The notes beneath the pieces are model-generated. The model was not told the DNA's origin and did no database searches. It was given only the letters and a program-made list of their open reading frames with translations. A stretch of 41,096 bases of DNA. Source: Rhodospirillaceae bacterium (GTDB lineage: Bacteria > Pseudomonadota > Alphaproteobacteria > Rhodospirillales > Rhodospirillaceae). The position numbers and the translations under genes are program-made. How positions within the stretch are numbered: the first letter of the stretch is position 1; every line of letters begins with the position of its first letter. Shown piece after piece: positions 7,620-16,405 of the stretch. Location of the stretch: assembly GCA_947476925.1 (NCBI GenBank), contig CANJSF010000031.1:1-41096 (forward strand), read 5' to 3'.

Positions 7620-9971
7620 ATGTCTCGTAAAGTCCCCACAGGCCCGCTAGCAGGAGTTAACGTCCTGAATATTGGTACAGCGATTGTTGGCCCTTGGGCT
7701 GCAACGCTTTTGGGATACTTGGGCGCAAACGTCATTAAGGTCGAGCGTCCGAGCGGTGAAACAACCCGACTGGCTTTTCCAAAGCAAAAAGGTTGGGCAA
7801 CGGGTTTCGTCGCGTCAAATGTCAATCAGCGCCTGGTCTTACTGGATACCAAAAATACTGAGCATCAGGCTGTCTTGGACCGCCTAGCTGGCGATGCCGA
7901 TATCTTAATCGAGAACTATCGGCCAGGTGTCGCCGACCGTATGGGGATCGGCTACGCGAAGCTAAGCGGCTCAAATCCAGGGCTTGTTTACGTCTCAAGT
8001 TCTGGTTGGGGTGATGTTGGCCCCATGAAGCAACTTTCTGCAGTGGACCCGCACCTTCAGGCGTTCAGTGGATTTGCAGCGCTCAATGGCGCGCCCGGCG
8101 GCGAGCCTGAAATGATTCGGTACACCCATATCGACCCCAGCGGCGCAACGATGATGGCTGCGATCACAGTCCTAGGTCTTGTCGGGCGAGAAAGGTTCGG
8201 ATCGGGCACATTGCTGAGGACGAGCCATCTTGCGATGGCGCTTAGCATGGAATCGAGCAGGATTGCGGAGTGCTTGACGACAGGGCTTCCTATTGAGCGC
8301 TTAGGAAGCGCCACCTCAGCCAGCGCACCAAACCAATGTTTTCGAGCGCAGGATCAAAGAGACATCGCTGTCACCGCAGAGACAGATGCGCAATGGGCAG
8401 GGCTATGCGAAGCCCTTCAAAAGCCAGAGCTTGCAAATGATGATCGCTTTAAGACAAACGCCGAGCGTGTGCGGAACCGGGCCGTGCTCGCCGAAAGCAT
8501 CGCACGTTTTATTGCCGCCAAGCCGTCGCGGTGGTGGGCTGTGCAATTCGAGAGGCATGGGGTGCCGTTCGCATTTAGCTTGGACTTTGAACAGATCGCC
8601 AATCATCGTCAAATTATCGAGAACGAGTACCTAACGACAATAAGCCCCAAACATACAGGTGAAATGTTTGTCGGCGGTGTGCCATGGCAGTTCTCGGAAA
8701 CCCCTGCGGCCATCGATCGCGACGTACCAGAACCTGGCTCTGACACCCCGCACGTTGTTGCGAATGGTTTTGGACAGCCAGCGGCATCGCATCGCATTAA
8801 GAAAGCTGTAGAGAATTCAACATCGCGCTTGCCGCTTGAAGGAGTGAGGGTTGTCGATGCAACGCAAGGCGTGTCTGGCCCACTTCTGGGCCTCCTGCTC
8901 GCGGAAGCGGGCGCGGAAGTTATTAAAGTGGAACCTCCTGACGGCGACTTTTCCCGACATCTCGAACCACGCTCAGAAAGCGGCGACAGCGCTTTGTTCG
9001 CGGCATTCAATCGCAACAAGCATATTTTGACGATTGATCTCACCACAGACTCTGGAAGAACCCAGTTTCGGGCTCTGATCACTGATGCCGCAATGGTCCT
9101 AGAGGATCATAGTCTTGATCGTTTGAAGGGCTCGGACCTCACGCCACAATATCTCCTCAAGTCTAACCCTCGGCTTGTTTGGCTCTCATTGAGCCCGTTC
9201 GGAGAGAGTGGGCCCTTGGCGACCCGGCCAGGAAGCGAGCTAACCGTCCAAGCTATGACGGGCTATCTTCGCACGCTTGGTCACTTGGGTGGTGCGCCCG
9301 TACGTGTCGGCGCTGACATCGCAGGATGTTGTACCGCAGCAAATGCCTTTTTGGCCTTACTGGCAGCCTATTATCACAGCTTGCGGACAGGCGTCGGTCA
9401 GCGCGTCGCGGTGAGCCAACTCGGTACTTTGATGTCTATGCGCACACTACAATGGGCTGCGATGTCAAACCCTGACGCCTGGCTGGGAAACTCATACTGC
9501 ACAAACGAAACGGATTCGCCGCGCCACGGCTACCACACAAAGGATGCGCCTATCTTCGTCTCCATGATGAATCTGCGCGGCCAGGACCAATTTATCTCCA
9601 TGATGAAAGAGCTTGGCATGTACGAGGTTGTAAAGGATGACGAACGTTTCATGAAGGACGGCCGTCAAACGGTGGGAATGGGCCATCTCGCCCGCGACCT
9701 GCAACCGATCTGGGAAGCGCATCTCAAGAATTTCAATGCCCGCGATGCAATCGCGATCATTAACCGAAACGGCGGAACCGCCGTTGAGTTTTCCGAGCTC
9801 CATCAGCTCGTCGACCATCCTCAAGTTAAGGCGCTGGACTTGTTTCAATCACTCGATGGCGTGACTTATCTTCGCGCACCCTGGGCTGCGCCCTGGTCGT
9901 TACCACCGCTTATCAAGGCGCAGCCGTTTACTGGAAAGGTACGGAGCAATAGTGCTAAAGCCGCCGAGTAA
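7620..9971 (+). CDS. Tandem-fused family III CoA-transferase (CaiB/BaiF)
   Basis: The 783-residue protein contains two complete CaiB/BaiF domains, residues about 8-390 and 404-783. Each starts with the family opening (PLAGVNVLNIGTAIVGPWAA; PLEGVRVVDATQGVSGPLLG) and has an Asp where the catalytic aspartyl-CoA residue belongs (Asp172 in YTHIDPSGA; Asp566 in VGADIAGCC). Family III enzymes move CoA between carboxylic acids; fused two-domain versions occur in catabolic clusters of alphaproteobacteria and actinobacteria. It is followed after 21 bases by an acyl-CoA dehydrogenase gene, so it probably activates an acid that the dehydrogenase then oxidises. The usual enzyme is an interlocked homodimer; the fusion may mimic that dimer. 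The acyl substrate is unknown. Confidence 0.9.
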   Translation: MSRKVPTGPLAGVNVLNIGTAIVGPWAATLLGYLGANVIKVERPSGETTRLAFPKQKGWATGFVASNVNQRLVLLDTKNTEHQAVLDRLAGDADILIENYRPGVADRMGIGYAKLSGSNPGLVYVSSSGWGDVGPMKQLSAVDPHLQAFSGFAALNGAPGGEPEMIRYTHIDPSGATMMAAITVLGLVGRERFGSGTLLRTSHLAMALSMESSRIAECLTTGLPIERLGSATSASAPNQCFRAQDQRDIAVTAETDAQWAGLCEALQKPELANDDRFKTNAERVRNRAVLAESIARFIAAKPSRWWAVQFERHGVPFAFSLDFEQIANHRQIIENEYLTTISPKHTGEMFVGGVPWQFSETPAAIDRDVPEPGSDTPHVVANGFGQPAASHRIKKAVENSTSRLPLEGVRVVDATQGVSGPLLGLLLAEAGAEVIKVEPPDGDFSRHLEPRSESGDSALFAAFNRNKHILTIDLTTDSGRTQFRALITDAAMVLEDHSLDRLKGSDLTPQYLLKSNPRLVWLSLSPFGESGPLATRPGSELTVQAMTGYLRTLGHLGGAPVRVGADIAGCCTAANAFLALLAAYYHSLRTGVGQRVAVSQLGTLMSMRTLQWAAMSNPDAWLGNSYCTNETDSPRHGYHTKDAPIFVSMMNLRGQDQFISMMKELGMYEVVKDDERFMKDGRQTVGMGHLARDLQPIWEAHLKNFNARDAIAIINRNGGTAVEFSELHQLVDHPQVKALDLFQSLDGVTYLRAPWAAPWSLPPLIKAQPFTGKVRSNSAKAAE

Positions 9972-9992
9972 TTTCACCTTAAGGGGGTTAGT

Positions 9993-11156
9993 TTGGATTT
10001 CAATCTGCCAGAAGAGACGCAGTTACTAAAAAGCACCGTGCGCCGTTTTGTCGAATCAGAGTTGCTCCCGCTTGAGCGGAGCTTGCCTGACCGTCCAAAC
10101 TCGCATGATTTGCCCCCGGAGATCCGCCAGCCGCTGGAGCGGAAAGTTCGTGATCTCGGATTGTGGGCAATGGAGGCTCCGGAAGAAATTGGCGGGGCTG
10201 GGCTCTCCATTTTGAATCACTGTGTTGTCATGGAGGAAGCTTACCGCAGCACGGCGGGTCGTTGCTTATGGAGTTCTTTGTTTTTCCCCGTGCTTCACAA
10301 GCTTGGGACGGAAGCGCAAAAGCAGAAATATTTGATGCCTGGCCTGCGCGGTGAGTTTCACGGAGCTTCAGCTTTTAGTGAGCCAGGAGCGGCGGGTGAT
10401 CTTGCAGGCATTCAAACTTCTTGTGTTCGTACCGCAGGTGGCTGGGTTCTCAACGGAACAAAATGTTGGATCTCGTTTGCAAAGACTGCACGCTATGTCT
10501 TGGTGCTGACGCGGTTGCAAGGAACCAAGCGCCATGAAGGCCTAACTTGGTTCATCGTCGACGCCGGGACACCGGGGTTCACTGTCGGGCGCGAACAGCG
10601 CATGATACATGGACAGTCCACCTATGAGCTCATCCTGCAAGATTGCTTTGTTCCGGACTCCCAGCTACTCGGCGAGCCAGGGCAAGGCTGGGCGGCGGGC
10701 GAGACAGCCCTCTATCGTGGACGTGTCACAATATCGGCGAGGGCGATTGGAATTGCTTCACGTTGTTTCGATCTCATGGTTGAATATTCAAAACTGAGGC
10801 ATACGTTTGGTCAGCCGATTTCCTCACGGCAAGCCATTCAATGGATGATTGCCGACTCTGCCATGGAATTGCATGCTTCAAGGCTGATGGTCTACGACGC
10901 CGCTTGGCGCGCACAAAATGGCCAGGACGTGCGCACTCAAATGGCCATGATTAAGACCTATACGTCCGAAATGGTTGGGCGGGTTGTCGATCGCGCTGTG
11001 CAAGTCCACGGCGCCGCAGGACTCTCTGATGAAACGATTATCGAGCGCTGCTACCGTGACGTAAGGCCCATGCGAATCTACGAGGGGACGTCAGAGGCCA
11101 TGAGAAGTGTGATTGCACGCAATATTCTGGCTCAAAACTCATTCGCAAATCCATAA
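9993..11156 (+). CDS. Acyl-CoA dehydrogenase
   Basis: The 387-residue flavoenzyme has the three-part acyl-CoA dehydrogenase fold: helical N-domain (1-125), beta-domain with FSEPGAAGDLAG and NGTKCWIS (about 126-225), and helical C-domain with RVTISARAIGIASRCFDL and RIYEGTSEAMR. It introduces a C2-C3 double bond into an acyl-CoA, passing electrons through FAD to ETF. The start is TTG at 9993, supported by an AAGGGGG Shine-Dalgarno at 9981-9987 and by MDFNLPEE matching family N-termini. It follows the CoA-transferase by 21 bases and precedes the solute-binding protein by 4, forming one operon. Chain length or aromatic/terpenoid specificity cannot be judged. Confidence 0.93.
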   Translation: MDFNLPEETQLLKSTVRRFVESELLPLERSLPDRPNSHDLPPEIRQPLERKVRDLGLWAMEAPEEIGGAGLSILNHCVVMEEAYRSTAGRCLWSSLFFPVLHKLGTEAQKQKYLMPGLRGEFHGASAFSEPGAAGDLAGIQTSCVRTAGGWVLNGTKCWISFAKTARYVLVLTRLQGTKRHEGLTWFIVDAGTPGFTVGREQRMIHGQSTYELILQDCFVPDSQLLGEPGQGWAAGETALYRGRVTISARAIGIASRCFDLMVEYSKLRHTFGQPISSRQAIQWMIADSAMELHASRLMVYDAAWRAQNGQDVRTQMAMIKTYTSEMVGRVVDRAVQVHGAAGLSDETIIERCYRDVRPMRIYEGTSEAMRSVIARNILAQNSFANP

Positions 11157-11160
11157 ACTC

Positions 11161-12732
11161 ATGGGGCAGAATCGCTCACCGGCGTCGCGACATGTCTTCC
11201 GGAGTGCCACGCGCGGCCTGGCGCTTGCCGCAATTCTGGTTCTGCAAGCCCCAGCGACAATTGCTGCCGAGGTTGGCGGCGGTGTCCTACGTGTCGCGGC
11301 AACAGACGTTCCAGCAGCTTTAGGAAACCCATTTAAATCAATGGGTGCCACTGCTGGTTCGGTGTGGGATCTTATCTTTGACTGTCTGATGAGGTTCGAC
11401 CAATCTGGTGCGCTTGCCCCGGGTTTGGCGACGCGTTGGGAAAACCCAAATCCCACGACGTGGCGGTTTCATCTGCGGAGCGACGTAAGGTTTTTTAGTG
11501 GGGCACCAGTCGATGCTTCCGCGATTCTTAAAACAATAGAAATTCTAAAGTCCCACCCCGAATATCCAGTAAGTGGCGAAATTTCGACAATTGCTCGTGT
11601 TGCCGCAATCGATAAGCTAACGGTGGAAATCGTAACGACCGTTCCTGATGCGATCTTGCCCCGGCGGCTGGCTCTGGTGCGCATTGTCGACCCCGCCGTT
11701 TGGGAAGACCTGGGACCAGATCAATTTGCCCGCACACCGGGAGGGTCGGGGCCCTATCAGCCAAACAACTGGGGTCAGACAGGTGGAAAGATCATCCTCA
11801 AGGCTAACACTGCTTCTTGGCGCGCGCCTAAATCGGTTTCGCAGCTTGAAATGACGATTCTCAAGGATGCCACCACGCGCGTACAGGCTTTACTATCTGG
11901 TCAAGTGGACGTGGCTTTGAGTCTTAATCCAGATGATATGCAGACACTAAAGACTGATGGTTTCAATGTTTACGTGAGTAAATCGGGCCAAGTTCAGGTG
12001 TGGGCCCTGCCAAACCTGCTCAAGCCAAACTCGCCGCTCAACGATGTCCGCGTACGTCAGGCAATGAATTTTGCAGTCGATAAGGAAAAGATTTCGGTAA
12101 CTCTGTTGAACGGAATTGCGCTACCGGCAAGCCAAGGAGGGACTGCAAACGCATTCGGCTACAATCCTGATCTTAAGCCTTATCCCTTCGATCCTGAGCG
12201 TGCGCGCCGGCTGCTGAGTGAGGCTGGATATCCACAAGGGTTTTCAATGATCGCCGACGTTGTTGTCGGTTTGGGTCCGGCGGATGCGCAGATTCATCAG
12301 AAGGCAGCATCGGACCTTGGCAACGTAGGGATTCGTGTCGAATTACGAACGACCCCTTATTCTGCTCGCCCGGGCAAATTCTACGGCGGTATGTGGGGAG
12401 ATGCTGACGCATTCTCAACGACGTGGAACAGCGGTCTTTATCGCGACGTAATTCGAAGTGCGGCAGATTTTGCATGCACAAAGCCTAACCCATTTTTCTG
12501 CGACGAAGAAATTACGGCGCTGGTTAAACAAAGCCAATCTTTGATGGATACGCGGCAACGCGAACAGACGCTGCAGCAAATTATGAAATTGAATCATGTT
12601 GCGGCAACATCGCTTTGGCTCGTGGAGTACAATACAATTATCGGCCTTGCGCCGCGCATTTCAAACTTTGCGACACGCTCAACGGGAATGGCGATTGAAG
12701 ATGTACTCTTGACGCAAGAAAGTCGGAATTGA
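11161..12732 (+). CDS. Extracellular solute-binding protein, family 5 (ABC importer)
   Basis: The 523-residue periplasmic protein has a signal peptide (charged N-terminus, GLALAAILVLQAPATIAA, cut before EVGG) and the SBP_bac_5 architecture: LAPGLATRWENPNPTTWRFH near the N-terminus and VRQAMNFAVDKEKI in the middle. These proteins capture peptides, nickel, opines or other solutes for Dpp/Opp-type ABC transporters. No permease or ATPase gene is nearby, so it is an orphan that must work with a transporter elsewhere or act as a scavenger or sensor. ATG 11161 lies 4 bases after the dehydrogenase stop. An upstream ATG at 11113 would overlap that gene and spoil the signal peptide, so it is rejected. 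Confidence 0.9.
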   Translation: MGQNRSPASRHVFRSATRGLALAAILVLQAPATIAAEVGGGVLRVAATDVPAALGNPFKSMGATAGSVWDLIFDCLMRFDQSGALAPGLATRWENPNPTTWRFHLRSDVRFFSGAPVDASAILKTIEILKSHPEYPVSGEISTIARVAAIDKLTVEIVTTVPDAILPRRLALVRIVDPAVWEDLGPDQFARTPGGSGPYQPNNWGQTGGKIILKANTASWRAPKSVSQLEMTILKDATTRVQALLSGQVDVALSLNPDDMQTLKTDGFNVYVSKSGQVQVWALPNLLKPNSPLNDVRVRQAMNFAVDKEKISVTLLNGIALPASQGGTANAFGYNPDLKPYPFDPERARRLLSEAGYPQGFSMIADVVVGLGPADAQIHQKAASDLGNVGIRVELRTTPYSARPGKFYGGMWGDADAFSTTWNSGLYRDVIRSAADFACTKPNPFFCDEEITALVKQSQSLMDTRQREQTLQQIMKLNHVAATSLWLVEYNTIIGLAPRISNFATRSTGMAIEDVLLTQESRN

Positions 12733-13182
12733 TTGCATGCAAATAATATCCTCAAAAAAAGTTGTTTCGTTCACAAGTTCACCGCAATTCGACTAACCGG
12801 GTCTACAAGGGCTTGGCATGCGCCCTCCACGTCACTGGCACTGAGCTATTAGCAGAAGATCGCCCCAGAAATCGGCACCACTATGCTCGACGTTTACGGG
12901 CGGGAGCCATATCACTACGCCCAGTTTAGGCACGTGGGGCTCAAATTAGCTCGATTAGTGAGCTAATGCGAAAATGGCCTTGTTGATTGGGGCCGCCCGG
13001 TTCTTATTTGGTGGGGCGTTTGCGATCAGTTTTCACTCAGGACGAATCTGGCTACTGTGTAAGGCAATCAGTATGTCCACTATGCGAAGCCGTACTTAGG
13101 GTGGCCCCTCACTTTCCGTCAGATTGACTATACTCGACCAGCAAAAAACTTACTCAAATCGTATAAAATTAATGGGTGGCTT
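12733..13182. other. 450-base intergenic region upstream of TonB receptor 2
   Basis: No gene is supported. The stop of the previous gene is followed at once by a 10-bp palindrome, TTGCATGCAA (12733-12742). The region carries the strongest copy of the shared dyad at 12945-12967. AT-rich sequence with TATAAAAT near 13161 precedes the receptor ATG and may hold its promoter; no confident -35 partner at proper spacing was found. Confidence 0.4.
12945..12967. promoter_or_regulatory. Candidate operator upstream of TonB receptor 2
   Basis: ATTAGCTC-N7-GAGCTAAT is a perfect dyad with 8-bp arms (12945-12952 and 12960-12967). Read as TAGCT-N9-AGCTA it matches the sites at 2453-2471 and 6604-6622. It lies 216 bases before the receptor start. 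Confidence 0.5.
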
Positions 13183-15552
13183 ATGACGAAATGGTTGAAA
13201 ACAGCGCTCATCGCGACGAGTTCAATCACTGCGGCGATTTTCTCGGCAGGGTCCGGAAGCGGAGCCTGGGGGCAAGAGTCGAAAGTAACGATCGAAGAAA
13301 TTACGGTTACTGCCCGCAAACGAAACGAGTCTCTCCTCGATGTGCCCCTCACTGTGACTGCGTTGACGGCTGACGATATTGGGATCAAGCAAATCAAGGA
13401 ACTGAACGATATCGTCAATTTCACGCCCGGCTTCTTCTATGGCACGCCAACTGTTGGCCGCAATGATCGCTCGAACCGACGACTTCTCATTCGTGGCATG
13501 CAAATAAATACCGACGTGCAGACCAAGCAAGCTGTGACTGTATTCATTGATGGCGCCCCGATCTTGGGCGGCGACATTGGGAGTACGGAAAATGCGGAGC
13601 GCATCGAAGTGGTGAAGGGGCCGCAGAGCGCATATTTCGGGCGTGCCACGTTCGCCGGCGCAATCAATCTGATCACTAAGACGCCGAGCAAAGAATTCCA
13701 AGGTAAAGTCAAAGTCGAGGCCGGTCGATTCGGGCTGACGGATGTTGGGCTGTCGATGGAAGGCCCTGTGGTTCGCGACCGATTGCTCTATCGAGTCAGC
13801 GCCAGCCGATACGATACAGGCGGCCAATACACAAATTCTCTGGGCGGAAAAAAGCTTGGTGCCCGAGAGACGGATGATTTTTCTGCAACGCTTTACGCAA
13901 CGCCGACTGATAATCTCAGCATAAAAACCCGCGCCCACTATTGGGAAGATAAAGATGGGCCAAGCGCTTCGTTCTCCTACGGCTTTGGCAATGGGGCAGA
14001 ATATTTCAACTGTAATCTCGGCGGAACTGCGGGCAGGGTGAACGGAAACAATAACTGGATCTGCGGAGAGCCGCCGTTCCCGAAGCCTAGCCAAATCGGT
14101 GTCGATGTCGTTGTTACTCCGGAAATCCGAAGCGTGCTTCTTGGAAACGCCGCGGTGCCTCCTAACACGCTGCAGTTCCTATTCAATCCGCAATTCCTCA
14201 ATGGATTTGGCTTAGAACGTCATGCGCTAGAAACAAGTCTTGTTGCCGATTATCAGTTTTCTGGCGGCATGACGCTGTCCTCAATCACTGCCTATCACTT
14301 CAATAAATGGGCCTCGCTTGCCGATCTTGACGGACGTCCTACAGCCAGCCTGGGGGCTGCCTTCGATACACTGTTGCTCAACAATTCCGACTATTCTGAC
14401 TTCAGCCAAGAGGCCCGGGTGACGTCGGCTGCTGACAGTAAACTGCGCTGGTTGGTTGGTGGCAGCTACACAAGCCAAGACGCAGCGAATACTAGCGGGT
14501 TCAGATTGCCGCCGGGCACATTCCGATCAACCGCGGTCGGCTCGGTCAATCTCGTGAAGACGTACGGGCTTTTTGGTTCTGCTGCGTATGACATTTTCGA
14601 TCAACTGACGTTGAACGTAGAGGCGCGGCGGCAATGGGACAAAATCTCGGACGGAGTGATCGCTGGCCTTGTTTTATCCGACACGTTCAAAAGCTTCACG
14701 CCACGCGTGGTGCTCGATTATAAGCCAACAGACGAGATTACATTGTACGCCAGTTGGGCAAAGGGGACCCGCCCAGGAACCTTTAATACATCGCTTGTGG
14801 GACGACCGCAGTCAGAACTCGATCAAATCAGAGCCGCGATTAGCGCTGATGTCAGCGTGCCGGAAGAGAAGCTCGACAATTACGAGATCGGGTTCAAGGG
14901 CCGGTTGTGGGACGGGCGGGCATTCCTCACAGCAGCGTTGTATTCGGCGAAGTGGCGCGACCAGCAATCGGTGGCCCTGACGCCGATAACCCGTGCCAAT
15001 GGAACACTGGATCTCGTGACGGCCACTGGTTCTGGAGGAAAGACCAATCTATCGGGCGTAGAAGTTGAGGGTGAGGCGCGCCTGACGGACAAACTGACAA
15101 TTGAAGGCACCTTTGCCTATAACGACACAGACATTATCACCCGAGACTGCGGTGACTGTTTGCTTCTGATCGGTGTCCGAGATGTGCTCGGACAGAATAA
15201 AGAAATGTCACGTACGCCAAAATACAAAGGGACCTTTTCGGCGACCTACACTGATGAACTTACGGCGGACTACAATTGGTTCACACGCGCCGACTTTATT
15301 TACACGGGCAGTATGTTTGAATCTGAAGCCAACGTGACGACGACGGGAGCCGCAAAAAAGGTAAATCTCCGTTTGGGCATCGAGAATGAAACTCTAATGG
15401 TAGAGGTCTACGGAACGAATATCTTCAATGACAAGACCTTTACAGGTTACCAACGGCTCACCGACTTTGCCTTTGCTGCAAACCGCAGTGCCTTGGCCAT
15501 CGGATTACCAAACCGGCCGGTCTATGGTGCCCGTGCGACCTATAAGTTTTGA
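13183..15552 (+). CDS. TonB-dependent receptor 2
   Basis: The 789-residue receptor has a signal peptide (about 1-30). The plug opens with IEEITVTARKR and contains LIRGMQIN, VFIDGAPILGG and ERIEVVKGPQSAYFGRATF. The barrel ends in TYKF. It is clearly paralogous to receptor 3 at 16861: both share AYFGRATF/VYFGRATF blocks and a loop with two Cys (NCNLGGTAG...WICGE here, ECALGGTGG...WWCGE there) that may form a disulphide. Receptor 1 lacks that loop. It imports an unknown ligand in a TonB-dependent way. Only weak Shine-Dalgarno (GGGTGG) precedes the ATG. It sits between the CoA-transferase operon and the cupin/receptor 3 block and has a strong dyad upstream. Confidence 0.93.
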   Translation: MTKWLKTALIATSSITAAIFSAGSGSGAWGQESKVTIEEITVTARKRNESLLDVPLTVTALTADDIGIKQIKELNDIVNFTPGFFYGTPTVGRNDRSNRRLLIRGMQINTDVQTKQAVTVFIDGAPILGGDIGSTENAERIEVVKGPQSAYFGRATFAGAINLITKTPSKEFQGKVKVEAGRFGLTDVGLSMEGPVVRDRLLYRVSASRYDTGGQYTNSLGGKKLGARETDDFSATLYATPTDNLSIKTRAHYWEDKDGPSASFSYGFGNGAEYFNCNLGGTAGRVNGNNNWICGEPPFPKPSQIGVDVVVTPEIRSVLLGNAAVPPNTLQFLFNPQFLNGFGLERHALETSLVADYQFSGGMTLSSITAYHFNKWASLADLDGRPTASLGAAFDTLLLNNSDYSDFSQEARVTSAADSKLRWLVGGSYTSQDAANTSGFRLPPGTFRSTAVGSVNLVKTYGLFGSAAYDIFDQLTLNVEARRQWDKISDGVIAGLVLSDTFKSFTPRVVLDYKPTDEITLYASWAKGTRPGTFNTSLVGRPQSELDQIRAAISADVSVPEEKLDNYEIGFKGRLWDGRAFLTAALYSAKWRDQQSVALTPITRANGTLDLVTATGSGGKTNLSGVEVEGEARLTDKLTIEGTFAYNDTDIITRDCGDCLLLIGVRDVLGQNKEMSRTPKYKGTFSATYTDELTADYNWFTRADFIYTGSMFESEANVTTTGAAKKVNLRLGIENETLMVEVYGTNIFNDKTFTGYQRLTDFAFAANRSALAIGLPNRPVYGARATYKF

Positions 15553-15563
15553 GTTCAAAACTT
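15544..15563 (+). terminator. 20-bp palindrome across the receptor 2 stop codon
   Basis: AAGTTTTGA and TCAAAACTT flank a GT centre, and the TGA of receptor 2 lies inside the left arm. A second small inverted repeat (GTGGGA 15588-15593, TCCCAC 15606-15611) follows. They may act in transcript ending; neither has a T-run. Confidence 0.3.
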
Positions 15564-15895
15564 AGGCTGCGGATCTTTCGGAATAGTGTGGGATGGACGT
15601 GAGGGTCCCACGCCTTCCGAAAACGCGAGACCGGTCGTTTTGGCTATGAATCGTGGGCTCTCCGTCCCTTTTACTCTATCCGCGCACTCTCGTGATGGGG
15701 CATGGAGAGGTGGGCGAGGCTGCGGCTTCCAAGTACGATTATTTGATCCAAGCACTCTCAGTGAATGGAGGCGACCACCCGCTCTACATAAGCGTTTCCC
15801 CAACATGAGTGCGATTCAGTCGGGTGGCCGCGTTTCGCAAAACTTCGCGCTCGCTGAAGTCTTTGATTTTGCTAGATGTTAAGGCGTTGGCTGTT

Positions 15896-15948
15896 GCCAC
15901 AGTCTGCGGCGTGCAATCCTCTATATATAGGTGAGCAAACTCCCTGCT
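15896..15948. repeat. Interspersed repeat, copy B
   Basis: Matches 921-973 with 5 mismatches in 53 bases, including the shared GCCACAGTCTGCGGCG block and CTCTATATATA. About 90 bases further on lies copy C, which matches the continuation of copy A, so B and C together may be one interrupted or internally duplicated element. Confidence 0.75.
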
Positions 15949-16041
15949 TATCAGCAAGTTTGTAGGGGATTCTCCCGGAATCCGCCCCTTTTAGCGCAAA
16001 GCAACATGCTGGAGCCCGCAGTTTACATGGGCTTTTGAGCC

Positions 16042-16088
16042 AAATTCGCTATTCAACAGAACCGGGAACTACTTTTGCCGAGCACGGA
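16042..16088. repeat. Interspersed repeat, copy C
   Basis: Matches 962-1008 at 39 of 47 positions, with the AAATTCGCT and CAACAGAAC blocks conserved. It continues the copy A sequence that copy B breaks off from. Confidence 0.65.
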
Positions 16089-16224
16089 TTTTAATTGCTG
16101 CACCAAGCTTTAGGGGCATTGGATAGCCGAAGCCCCAATAGCTGATCTTGCTGATTTACTCGGCCAATGGATGGCAAGATTGGAGCCAACTCTGCCGTTA
16201 GGGTGGGAATCCCCCTGTCCAACC

Positions 16225-16341
16225 TTAAGCCGATTTATTCTGAGGCCCCTCGATGATGTCGTTGAATGCTTTGCCGCATTCCACCCGCAGTTGTTCGCAG
16301 GGCGAGTGGGCGTAGATTAACTGCTTGGGTACGTCGGGCAT
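16225..16341 (-). CDS. Possible 38-residue small protein
   Basis: The frame begins ATG at 16341 and encodes a short acidic/mixed peptide (MPDVPKQLIYAHSPCEQLRV at its start) with two Cys and no signal peptide. It has no clear ribosome-binding site. The composition looks protein-like, but it could equally be the tail of a decayed gene. I do not recognise it. Confidence 0.2.
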   Translation of the reverse strand: MPDVPKQLIYAHSPCEQLRVECGKAFNDIIEGPQNKSA

Positions 16342-16368
16342 CACTCACTAGCCTGAGCGGGGGATATG

Positions 16369-16387
16369 TTTAGAGCAACACTCTAAA
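16369..16387. promoter_or_regulatory. 19-bp dyad before the first cupin gene
   Basis: TTTAGAG (16369-16375) and CTCTAAA (16381-16387) flank a 5-base spacer, ending 18 bases before the cupin start. It could be an operator or a 5-prime leader hairpin. It differs in half-site and spacing from the TAGCT-N9-AGCTA sites. Confidence 0.4.
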
Positions 16388-16405
16388 ATGAGGGGTGCGC
16401 ACCAA

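Larger units (their letters stand above)
15553..16405. other. 853-base gene-poor region between TonB receptor 2 and cupin
   Basis: The region holds repeat copies at 15896-15948 and 16042-16088, a possible 38-codon minus-strand frame at 16225-16341, and a 19-bp dyad directly before the cupin gene. Other open stretches (for example 15586-15882 plus) match nothing I recognise and lack ribosome-binding sites. It looks like decayed mobile DNA. Confidence 0.4.

Noticed and set aside
11113-11160. Longer N-terminus for the solute-binding protein
   Set aside because: It would overlap the dehydrogenase gene and place extra residues before a good signal peptide starting at 11161.
12841-12860. Fifth copy of the TAGCT-N9-AGCTA dyad
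   Set aside because: GAGCT-N9-AGATC keeps the spacing but only part of the half-sites; too weak to count.
15586-15882. 98-codon plus-strand gene after TonB receptor 2
   Set aside because: No ribosome-binding site, unusual composition and no recognisable domain; it overlaps a region of decayed repeats.
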